NCBI GenBank assembly: GCA_019239585.1
Contig: JAFAZU010000138.1
Span: forward strand, 1 to 5,088
Direction: 5' to 3'
Source of the DNA: Acidobacteriaceae bacterium
Lineage (GTDB): Bacteria; Acidobacteriota; Terriglobia; Bryobacterales; Bryobacteraceae
DNA: 5,088 nt
The translations under genes were made by a program, and so were the position numbers. The notes beneath the pieces were generated by a model. The model did no database searches. It was not told the origin of the DNA and was given only the letters and a program-made list of their open reading frames with translations. Shown piece after piece: positions 1 to 4,563 of this stretch; the first letter of the stretch is position 1; every line of letters starts with the position of its first letter.

Positions 1-769
1 GAAACTCAAAACCGGGCGGCATGACGCCGATAACCGTATAGAGTTTCTCATTTAAACGAAGAGCGGAACCAAGGACCTTCGCGCTGCCACTATAATCTCT
101 TTGCCAGAACGCATAACTCAGCACTGCTACGTTGGCTGCACCGCGACGATCTTCGGAGGGGGTAAACACTCGACCTAGTTGGGGGGTGACGCCTAGAGTT
201 GCAAAAAAGTTGCTGGTGGCGCGTATTCCTTCAATGCGCTCCGGTGTTCTACTGCCGGTCAGGTCATAACTTCCCTGGTTATATCCAGCTAAAGATGTAA
301 AGATACGATTTTTGTCCCGGTAGTCCAGATACTCTGCCGGTGAGGTATTAAGTCTGACAGTGCCCATCGTAGGGTACATCTGTTTAATAACAACCAGCCT
401 TCGGGGGTCTCGGTAGGGCGGTTTGGAAAGTAATACGGCATTGAAGATGCTGAACACGGCGGTATTTGCGCCGATGCCGATAGCGAGCGTCAGGATAACT
501 ATTGCTGTAAACCCAGGACCTTTTCGTAACTGGCGCAAAGCGTAACGCAAGTCCTGGCCGAGCCGCTCCAAACTAGTCCAGCCCCACATCTCCTGCGTGA
601 TCTCTTCAACGGACGTGACGTTCCCGAAGTTCCGGCGCACGCGTGAGGGAGAGTCCGGTTCACCGCGCTCCTGCGAATCTTGCGTAGCCATACGCAGGTG
701 AGACTCTATCTCCTCGTGCAGTTCTTCCCTGCGTTGCTGCCGTGTTTTGAACCAGCGTCCGAAGTTCAT
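1..769 (-). CDS. ADOP-family MacB-like ABC transporter permease, N-terminal 256 residues (3' end beyond window)
   Basis: My reverse-strand translation gives an open frame of 256 codons running off the left edge. The order matches acidobacterial duplicated orphan permeases. Residues 1-60 form a charged cytoplasmic segment with the HEEIESHLRM helix and an FGN motif near 48-50. DLRYALRQLRKGPGFT follows at about 73-88, then a first membrane helix at about 89-114 containing LAIGIGANTAVFSIFNAVLL. The rest is the start of the MacB-type extracytoplasmic domain (TSPAEYLDYRD at 142-152, GVMPPGFEF at the edge). Family members are usually about 800-880 residues, so roughly 30% is visible. They resemble MacB/FtsX permeases but usually lack an adjacent ATPase, and the substrate is unknown. 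The start at 769 is fixed by a near-perfect Shine-Dalgarno overlapping the padR stop; only 9 bases separate the genes, so they are probably co-transcribed and coupled. Family call firm; transport role uncertain. Confidence 0.92.
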   Translation of the reverse strand, partial: MNFGRWFKTRQQRREELHEEIESHLRMATQDSQERGEPDSPSRVRRNFGNVTSVEEITQEMWGWTSLERLGQDLRYALRQLRKGPGFTAIVILTLAIGIGANTAVFSIFNAVLLSKPPYRDPRRLVVIKQMYPTMGTVRLNTSPAEYLDYRDKNRIFTSLAGYNQGSYDLTGSRTPERIEGIRATSNFFATLGVTPQLGRVFTPSEDRRGAANVAVLSYAFWQRDYSGSAKVLGSALRLNEKLYTVIGVMPPGFEF

Positions 770-773
770 TGGA

Positions 774-780
774 CCTCCTT
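774..780 (-). promoter_or_regulatory. Ribosome binding site of the permease, overlapping the padR stop codon
   Basis: On the minus strand AAGGAGG is followed by TCCA and then the permease ATG at 769. The first two A bases are also the last two bases of the padR TAA stop (781-779). A ribosome terminating on padR therefore sits on the site that loads the next gene, which suggests translational coupling. The 4-base spacing is slightly short. Confidence 0.85.
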
Positions 781-1132
781 AACTTTGGCTTTCTCTTGGA
801 TTCAGTACGCCTGCCATCGCTCCGACTAATTGGTCCCAGCGGCTGCGCTCAGCGGTCAATTGCCGTTTCCCTGCGGCGGTGAGCCGGTAGAATTTGGCGC
901 GTTGTCCCGCCTCCGTCGGTTTCCATGCGGATTTGATCCAGCCTTGCCGTTCCAACCGGTGAAGCGCCGGATAGAGCGACCCTGTTTCCACCCTCAAAAC
1001 CTCTCCCGAGTTGGCCTGTATAGCATTGGCGATGCCATAGCCGTGCTGCTGACCCCATTGCAGAGTTTGCAAAATCATCAGGTCGAGGGTACCTTGCAGA
1101 AGTTCGATCCGGTTCTTGTATCGCTCTCGCAT
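779..1132 (-). CDS. PadR-family winged-helix transcriptional regulator
   Basis: A 117-residue protein with the typical short PadR architecture. An N-terminal winged helix-turn-helix spans about residues 11-85: LQGTLDLMILQTL helix, HGYGIANAI at 30-38, the ETGSLYPALHRLERQGWI recognition helix at 49-66, and the AKFYRLTAAGKRQL wing at 79-92. A short C-terminal dimerisation helix follows at about 92-110. The start is fixed by an in-frame TAG four codons upstream; no good Shine-Dalgarno precedes the ATG, so a very short or absent leader is possible. It is the first gene of an operon with the permease downstream, an arrangement common in Acidobacteriota where PadR is assumed to repress the permease. 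Two palindromes at its 5' end are likely autoregulatory operators. The effector is unknown. Confidence 0.93.
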   Translation of the reverse strand: MRERYKNRIELLQGTLDLMILQTLQWGQQHGYGIANAIQANSGEVLRVETGSLYPALHRLERQGWIKSAWKPTEAGQRAKFYRLTAAGKRQLTAERSRWDQLVGAMAGVLNPRESQS

Positions 1133-1146
1133 GTAGAGATTCTACA
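1132..1146. promoter_or_regulatory. Candidate PadR operator 1 (perfect palindrome over the padR start codon)
   Basis: TGTAGA-GAT-TCTACA is a perfect 6-3-6 inverted repeat. It includes the first base of the padR ATG (1132) and extends upstream. PadR-family dimers typically bind palindromes with TGT/ACA ends, so this fits an autoregulatory site. Its right arm TCTACACT (1141-1148) recurs 23 bp away in operator 2. Binding is inferred from symmetry and position only. Confidence 0.6.
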
Positions 1147-1152
1147 CTCATC

Positions 1153-1158
1153 AGTATA
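1153..1158 (-). promoter_or_regulatory. Candidate -10 box for the padR-permease operon
   Basis: TATACT on the minus strand matches TATAAT at five of six positions. A start about 7 bases downstream would lie inside or just before operator 1 and give a leader of roughly 14 bases, consistent with the missing Shine-Dalgarno of padR. I see no convincing -35 at the right distance. The box is embedded in operator 2, as expected for a repressed promoter. Confidence 0.4.
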
Positions 1159-1171
1159 GATTGTCTACACT
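1153..1171. promoter_or_regulatory. Candidate PadR operator 2 (imperfect palindrome between padR and the divergent pair)
   Basis: AGTATAGA-TTG-TCTACACT forms 8-base arms around a 3-base spacer with one mismatch. The right arm TCTACACT is identical to that of operator 1, and the centres (1139 and 1162) are 23 bp apart, about two helical turns, so two dimers could sit on the same face. The element overlaps the candidate padR -10 box and lies 48 bp before the plus-strand ATG at 1219, so it could control both directions. Confidence 0.55.
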
Positions 1172-1205
1172 TTTGGCCCTTGCTCTGCTTCCACGCTACC
1201 CTGGT

Positions 1206-1211
1206 AAGGGG
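1206..1211 (+). promoter_or_regulatory. Ribosome binding site that sets the start of the first gene of the HEPN pair
   Basis: AAGGGG lies 7 bases before the ATG at 1219. The frame is open to another ATG at 1180, but that start has no such site and would add a 13-residue extension unlike the rest of the protein. The start at 1219 is therefore preferred. Confidence 0.7.
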
Positions 1212-1218
1212 ATCGCTT

Positions 1219-1539
1219 ATGACTATCTCAGCTGCTACGCCTAATGACCGAAAGTGGATAGAAAACCAGATCGAAGAAGTGAAGCAGCACTTCGGCAACG
1301 ACATTGTTAAGATCCGGTACGATCTCGATACCGATTGGGTGGGAGATCCCGCTATTCACTTTCGCATTCTCCTCCCGGATACCGTCGCTGATGATGATGA
1401 TCGGCTTGGCGACGTGACGGGACGTGTCATGGACGAACTAGTTGAAAAACTGGGCTTGCCGGAGGCGGATCGTTATCCCTATTTCAATTTTCGAAGCCAG
1501 TCCGAGCAGGCTGAATTGAAAGAACCGGAATGGGACTGA
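1219..1539 (+). CDS. Unrecognised 106-aa protein, partner of the HEPN-like protein (possible degenerate nucleotidyltransferase fold or antitoxin)
   Basis: I cannot assign a named family. The protein is acidic and probably cytoplasmic, with no signal or membrane segment. An N-terminal helix (NDRKWIENQIEEVKQHFGND, residues 9-28) is followed by a likely strand (IVKIRYD, 29-35), a loop DTDWVGDP (37-44), a second strand (AIHFRILL, 45-52), an Asp-rich stretch at 58-61, a helix (VTGRVMDELVEKLG, 66-79) and the tail motif FNFRSQSEQAELKEPEW (89-105). I recall similar small proteins beside HEPN-like proteins in other genomes, but know of no functional study. The helix-strand-loop-strand order resembles a minimal nucleotidyltransferase, yet the FGS and Asp-x-Asp signature is absent. 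The next gene starts inside this one with a 10-base overlap, so co-expression is nearly certain. Gene call firm, function open. Confidence 0.85.
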   Translation: MTISAATPNDRKWIENQIEEVKQHFGNDIVKIRYDLDTDWVGDPAIHFRILLPDTVADDDDRLGDVTGRVMDELVEKLGLPEADRYPYFNFRSQSEQAELKEPEWD

Positions 1540-2021
1540 GCCAAGATCTCCTGGACTTGGCGGATCACCTGTCACGTAGAGAACGGAGAAAGCCCAAGCA
1601 GGCCAGTCTGAGACGGGCAATCTCGACAGCCTATTATGCGTTATTCCATCTTTTAATTGAGGAAGCCACAAAACGCTGGAGCGGTCACAAGGATTCCCGT
1701 ATCGGTCTCGCGCGGGCGTTTGAACATACCAATATGGATAAAGCTTCCAAAGCCTTTCAGAAGTCCAACTGGCAGGGTTTTGACGATAACAATGTTGCCA
1801 TTCCTTCAGATCTGCAAAAGGTTGCGCTAGCATTTACCATTTTGCAAGCGGAACGCCACCGAGCCGATTATAGTTATGCAGCCCGATTTACTCGTGCCGG
1901 AGTGCGGGGAAGAGTTAAGCAAGCACAACGTGCTTTTGAACATTGGGCGGCTGTAAAGAACAACCCTGCGGCTGATTACTATCTCGTTGCGCTACTAACT
2001 GGAAATAGGAGAAGAGACTGA
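1530..2021 (+). CDS. HEPN-like domain protein, possible RNase toxin-type partner
   Basis: A 163-residue, mainly helical soluble protein. Residues 25-43 (ASLRRAISTAYYALFHLL plus I) carry the R-x3-S-x-AYYALFH helix typical of UPF0332-type HEPN proteins, and LQAERHRADYSY (105-116) matches the C-terminal ADY helix of the same group. HEPN proteins are often RNases in toxin-antitoxin and defence systems. Their usual R-x4-6-H motif is not evident; the nearest candidates are R62-x3-H66 (RAFEH) and R49-x3-H53, so catalytic activity is uncertain. The ATG lies within the last codons of the preceding gene (10-base overlap) with only a weak GGA upstream, suggesting translational coupling. The 3' end overlaps the convergent phosphatase gene by 27 bases. 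HEPN fold likely; toxin role inferred from gene pairing. Confidence 0.85.
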   Translation: MGLSQDLLDLADHLSRRERRKPKQASLRRAISTAYYALFHLLIEEATKRWSGHKDSRIGLARAFEHTNMDKASKAFQKSNWQGFDDNNVAIPSDLQKVALAFTILQAERHRADYSYAARFTRAGVRGRVKQAQRAFEHWAAVKNNPAADYYLVALLTGNRRRD

Positions 2022-3965
2022 CATCGGCGCAGCCTGCGGCAGCGGCTTGACTGCTGCAGGCTGCCGGGAAATCGAGATCACCGTAATATCGTCCTCCTGT
2101 CCAAACTGCTGGGCGGAGCGGGCGATGGCATCGGCTTCGAGGTGTTGGGAAAGAGCCTGCTGCAGGCGCTCGAAGCCGAACAGTTTTCGGGTCTTGTCCC
2201 GCGCTTCTACTACGCCATCCGAAATCAACGTGAGCGTGTCTTCCGGCGCGAGGACGTGCTGTGTTTCGTTATACTCTGCCTCGGCACTGATCCCCAGTGG
2301 CAGTCCGTTGTCTGTCACCAACTCCTGACCGTTCACGAACGGGGCGAGGTGCCCGGCGTTGGCAACCGTGAGCGAGCCATCGGTGCTCAGCCGCACGCAA
2401 AGACAAGTGACAAATCCTTCGTGGACACGACGGAGTAACTGCTCGTTCAACCAGGACAACACGTGTCTTGGTGAATGTTCCGAGCCGTCGATCACCTCCT
2501 GCCAGAGACCAACAATTAAACTCACGGTCAGAGCCGCTTTCAAACCCTTTCCGCTCACATCGCCGATCACTATCAGCAACGAACCATCTCTCGTTTGTGC
2601 GATTTGGAAGAAGTCGCCGCCCACCTCCTGGGCTGGTAAGTACACCGTTTCCACTCGTAAGTTTGGAATGGTAACGGATTGCGAGGGCAGCATCAGAAGC
2701 TGTACCTGGCGAGCCGTTTCCAGTTCGGTGTGCAGACGCTCTTGCTCGGCCCGTGCTGCTCCAAAGCGGCGCAGTAAGAAATAACCGAACGCCACCGCCG
2801 TCACTACAGAAACGGTGCTTAGAAGTAACTGCATAAACTCGGGGTTGATTAGCCGTGCCAGTGCTGGAACGACAACGGGGGTATTCCTGAGCGCCGTAAT
2901 TAAATAGTAAGGCACAAAAGAAGCCGCCAGCCAGCGCGTCTGTTCAGGAATGTTCGGGCTCCGCCGGAGAATAAAAATCACAATGGTAAAGGAGAGGCAA
3001 ATGTCGATTGCGGAAGCTATGGAGCCCAAAGTAAGTGTACTAGCCGCGCCCCGCTGGAATGCCCAGGCTCCGCTCAAGCCAAACGCAATATAAGCAAACA
3101 GGAACATCTTGGCCCAGCGTCCCACCGGTACTTCGAGCAAGGACCAGATGCCATAAACAGCAAAAAACGTTGCAAAGCACTCAAGCAGTGATGCAATAAT
3201 GCCAGCTTGTCCTATCGTCAATAAAAATGTGTCGAACACGAGCCAGATAACAACTAACACAAACGCGTTCGCCGCAAACCGCAATCCAAGCAGCAGGTAT
3301 TCCGGGCGCCGATCAAACGAGTAGATAGCCAGCAGAATGACAGCTAAAATCATCATGATGCCATTGACCAGCGCGGCCGGTAACCAACTCAGCATTTGAC
3401 GGCGCTTCTCGGCAGCTAACATGTTCTCAATCACGGAAGCGGTGCCGATCTCGATCGGACTAGAATTGAGACCACCCATGTTAGGAGGAGCAAAGCGGAC
3501 AGGTACCCAGAACCGGAAGGCAAGCACCAGCCGATTCTGGCCCGACCTCCGGATTTTGGGCACGACGAAGGACATGGACCGACCAAGGTAGTAGAGGCGT
3601 TCTTCCGGTGGAAAGGAGCCCAAGCGGCCAATCCTATTGCCATTGGCGTAAACTTCATAGGCCCCGAACCCTGAGCCGATAATTAATTGCAGATCCTGGG
3701 CGGCAATAGCAGCATTCATTCGCAGTTCCCGCCGATACCAGCCATACCCGGAAAAGTTGGGATAACCCTGCTTGTCAAGACTTGAAGGAACTTTGACCAA
3801 CTTCCAGCTGGAATCGTCAAAATTTGGATTGGCCCAGCGCGGATCATCACCGGCATGGAATTTCCATAGACCCGCAAGACTGGTTGAACCGTTCTGGAAA
3901 CGGGACAGATCAAGAGTCTGTCCCCACAGCGGGGCTGACAGGCAGAACAGCCAGAGATAGCGCAT
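1995..3965 (-). CDS. Membrane sensor phosphatase: jelly-roll sensor domain, 7TM region, SpoIIE/PP2C-type Ser/Thr phosphatase
   Basis: A 656-residue protein. Residues 1-16 are a short signal peptide ending WGQ. Residues about 20-175 form an extracytoplasmic galactose-binding-like jelly roll (GLWKFHAGDDPRW at 32-44, FDDSSW at 49-54, VYANGNRIG at 105-113). Seven hydrophobic segments lie at about 194-215, 223-245, 255-278, 285-303, 313-333, 345-370 and 376-398. A helical linker (401-425) leads to a SpoIIE/PP2C domain (about 435-632) with GGDFF at 449-453, GDVSGKG at 468-474, NAGH at 536-539, SDG at 582-584 and EDD at 624-626, so the metal-binding acidic residues are present and it should be active. 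A Pro/Ala-rich tail ends the protein. Such proteins are thought to couple an external ligand to dephosphorylation of a cytoplasmic target, often an anti-sigma antagonist; no partner is encoded here. The gene is transcribed away from the antitoxin gene and overlaps the HEPN gene at its end. Confidence 0.95.
   Translation of the reverse strand: MRYLWLFCLSAPLWGQTLDLSRFQNGSTSLAGLWKFHAGDDPRWANPNFDDSSWKLVKVPSSLDKQGYPNFSGYGWYRRELRMNAAIAAQDLQLIIGSGFGAYEVYANGNRIGRLGSFPPEERLYYLGRSMSFVVPKIRRSGQNRLVLAFRFWVPVRFAPPNMGGLNSSPIEIGTASVIENMLAAEKRRQMLSWLPAALVNGIMMILAVILLAIYSFDRRPEYLLLGLRFAANAFVLVVIWLVFDTFLLTIGQAGIIASLLECFATFFAVYGIWSLLEVPVGRWAKMFLFAYIAFGLSGAWAFQRGAASTLTLGSIASAIDICLSFTIVIFILRRSPNIPEQTRWLAASFVPYYLITALRNTPVVVPALARLINPEFMQLLLSTVSVVTAVAFGYFLLRRFGAARAEQERLHTELETARQVQLLMLPSQSVTIPNLRVETVYLPAQEVGGDFFQIAQTRDGSLLIVIGDVSGKGLKAALTVSLIVGLWQEVIDGSEHSPRHVLSWLNEQLLRRVHEGFVTCLCVRLSTDGSLTVANAGHLAPFVNGQELVTDNGLPLGISAEAEYNETQHVLAPEDTLTLISDGVVEARDKTRKLFGFERLQQALSQHLEADAIARSAQQFGQEDDITVISISRQPAAVKPLPQAAPMSVSSPISS
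2029..2064 (+). terminator. Strong 14-bp hairpin just after the HEPN gene, without a U tract
   Basis: GCAGCCTGCGGCAG (2029-2042) pairs with CTGCTGCAGGCTGC (2051-2064) around the 8-base loop CGGCTTGA. All 14 pairs form in plus-strand RNA, one being G-U (2038-2055); in minus-strand RNA the same position is a C-A mismatch. The stem starts 8 bases after the HEPN stop and may end or stabilise that transcript. No T run follows, so it is not a classical intrinsic terminator. It lies inside the coding 3' end of the phosphatase gene. Confidence 0.4.
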
Positions 3966-3968
3966 GGA

Positions 3969-3974
3969 CCTCCT
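3969..3974 (-). promoter_or_regulatory. Ribosome binding site of the sensor phosphatase
   Basis: AGGAGG is followed by TCC and the ATG at 3965. The 3-base spacing is short, but the next in-frame Met is residue 83, and starting here keeps the signal peptide. The same AGGAGGTCC string precedes the permease gene at 771-779. Confidence 0.75.
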
Positions 3975-4020
3975 ATTGCCATAGGCTAACCTGCTGCCAT
4001 GAGTGATGAGCGCGTGGGCG

Positions 4021-4046
4021 TCTTCAGCTTGTCGATAAAGTGAAGA
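4021..4046. promoter_or_regulatory. Candidate operator upstream of the antitoxin gene (imperfect inverted repeat)
   Basis: TCTTCAGCTT and AAAGTGAAGA form 10-base arms with eight matching positions around the spacer GTCGAT. The repeat ends 11 bases before the antitoxin start at 4058. Antitoxins of VapB type commonly repress their own promoter through such repeats. It also lies upstream of the divergent phosphatase. No convincing -10/-35 pair was found, so this stays tentative. Confidence 0.3.
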
Positions 4047-4050
4047 GAGG
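4043..4050 (+). promoter_or_regulatory. Ribosome binding site that sets the antitoxin start at GTG 4058
   Basis: AAGAGAGG ends 7 bases before GTG at 4058. An alternative in-frame GTG at 4040 would place this site inside the coding sequence and has no comparable site of its own. A start at 4058 also gives the MEIHKKLVTDE opening that I recall from related antitoxins. Confidence 0.65.
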
Positions 4051-4057
4051 TAAACCG

Positions 4058-4264
4058 GTGGAAATCCATAAAAAATTAGTAACCGATGAACACCTCCAAC
4101 CAGTAGCAGTGCAAATCGATTACGAGGACTGGTTAAAAATCGAGCAAGCGTTAGCTCTCAAGCAAACGCCTAAAGTATCTGATTTGAACTCGTACAGAGG
4201 CGTTTTGCGTTTAATGGAAGAGCCTTTGGAATATCAAAACCGTATCCGTGATGAATGGTCGTGA
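4058..4264 (+). CDS. VapB-like antitoxin of a PIN-domain toxin-antitoxin pair, toxin gene broken
   Basis: A complete 68-residue protein beginning with GTG. It opens with IHKKLVTDEHLQPVAVQIDY (residues 3-22), a strand-forming segment expected to dimerise and bind DNA, continues with a WLKIEQALAL helix (25-34), and ends with the toxin-binding-like tail EEPLEYQNRIRDEWS. I recall proteins of this form before PIN-domain toxins; the exact family name is uncertain. The stop codon overlaps a GTG that opens a PIN-domain reading frame in the order antitoxin-toxin (GTGA, 4261-4264), the classical coupled arrangement. Since that toxin is truncated, this is an orphan antitoxin with an apparently intact frame. 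The start codon was chosen from the Shine-Dalgarno at 4043-4050. Confidence 0.82.
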   Translation: MEIHKKLVTDEHLQPVAVQIDYEDWLKIEQALALKQTPKVSDLNSYRGVLRLMEEPLEYQNRIRDEWS

Positions 4265-4371
4265 GAAGGCTATTTGACACAAATACGGCGTTGTATTTGC
4301 TTGGTGACCGTTTAGCTGAACCGCTCGTATCAGAGGAACTTCGACCAGCTCCAGCCGGAGTCATCGAATGA
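4261..4371 (+). pseudogene. Truncated VapC-type PIN-domain toxin gene (first ~24 codons retained)
   Basis: Starting at GTG 4261, overlapping the antitoxin stop, the frame reads (M)RRLFDTNTALYLLGDRLAEPL. This is the first strand and helix of a PIN domain, with the first catalytic Asp in the LFDTN motif (residue 6). PIN toxins are normally about 125-140 residues with further acidic residues; here the frame leaves PIN-like sequence at about 4330 and stops at TGA 4369-4371 after 36 codons. From 4334 on the DNA instead matches, on the opposite strand, the jelly-roll part of the sensor phosphatase family. The toxin cannot be active as an RNase. The 36-residue peptide could still be translated, but I see no reason to assume a role. 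Confidence 0.75.
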
Positions 4372-4425
4372 CGGATCAGCCCAGCGCAGATTGTCCCGGG
4401 CATGCAATTTCCAGGTGCCAGATGG
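4334..4425 (-). pseudogene. Relic of a second jelly-roll sensor gene (paralogue of the sensor phosphatase)
   Basis: On the minus strand the frame reads GTWKLHARDNLRWADP, SFDDSGW, which lines up with residues 32-54 of the phosphatase sensor domain (15 of 23 residues identical by eye). At DNA level 4334-4413 aligns with 3786-3866 at roughly three quarters identity with one gap. That missing base falls just after the last Trp; in the shifted frame the match continues as LVEVP against LVKVP and then ends where the broken toxin gene begins. Upstream the frame meets a TAA within about 15 codons and no signal peptide is visible. It is therefore a dead fragment of a diverged paralogue, not a recent copy of the neighbour. 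What followed its sensor domain is unknown. Confidence 0.75.
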
Positions 4426-4563
4426 CGGGAGCCGGTCACGCGTTGGGGAAATTTATTTTTCCCGATTAACTCTCTTCTTATCCGCTGTTTACCTCTTTTT
4501 ACCCGCCCGGAACGGCTCCGTTTCGCCATTTCGTATGGTAAGCTCCTGCTTCCAGACAACTCT
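4426..4563. other. Pyrimidine-rich non-coding leader before the right-edge gene, with small repeats
   Basis: No gene seen. GGGAAA (4446-4451) and TTTCCC (4458-4463) form a 6-bp inverted repeat around TTTATT, too weak and without a following T run to call a terminator. TTTACC occurs twice 10 bp apart (4488-4493 and 4498-4503), so both copies would face the same side of the helix. No Shine-Dalgarno is evident in the 25 bases before ATG 4564, and TATGGT (4534-4539) is only a poor -10 candidate. Confidence 0.4.

Noticed and set aside
849..1304. A 151-codon open frame on the minus strand overlapping padR and the divergent region
   Set aside because: It runs through padR in another frame, through the palindromes and into the opposite-strand gene at 1219, and its translation resembles no protein. 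It is a shadow.
1219..1539. Calling the 106-aa protein a MNT nucleotidyltransferase
   Set aside because: The G-S and Asp-x-Asp catalytic signature is missing. Only the order of predicted secondary structure is similar, so this is kept as a hypothesis.
4334..4413. Treating the similarity to 3786-3866 as a functional direct repeat or recombination site
   Set aside because: The match preserves coding residues of the jelly-roll domain and differs at many bases, as expected for a decayed paralogue and not for a maintained DNA repeat.
4446..4463. GGGAAA/TTTCCC hairpin as an intrinsic terminator
   Set aside because: The stem is only 6 bp, half of it A-T pairs, and no T run follows.
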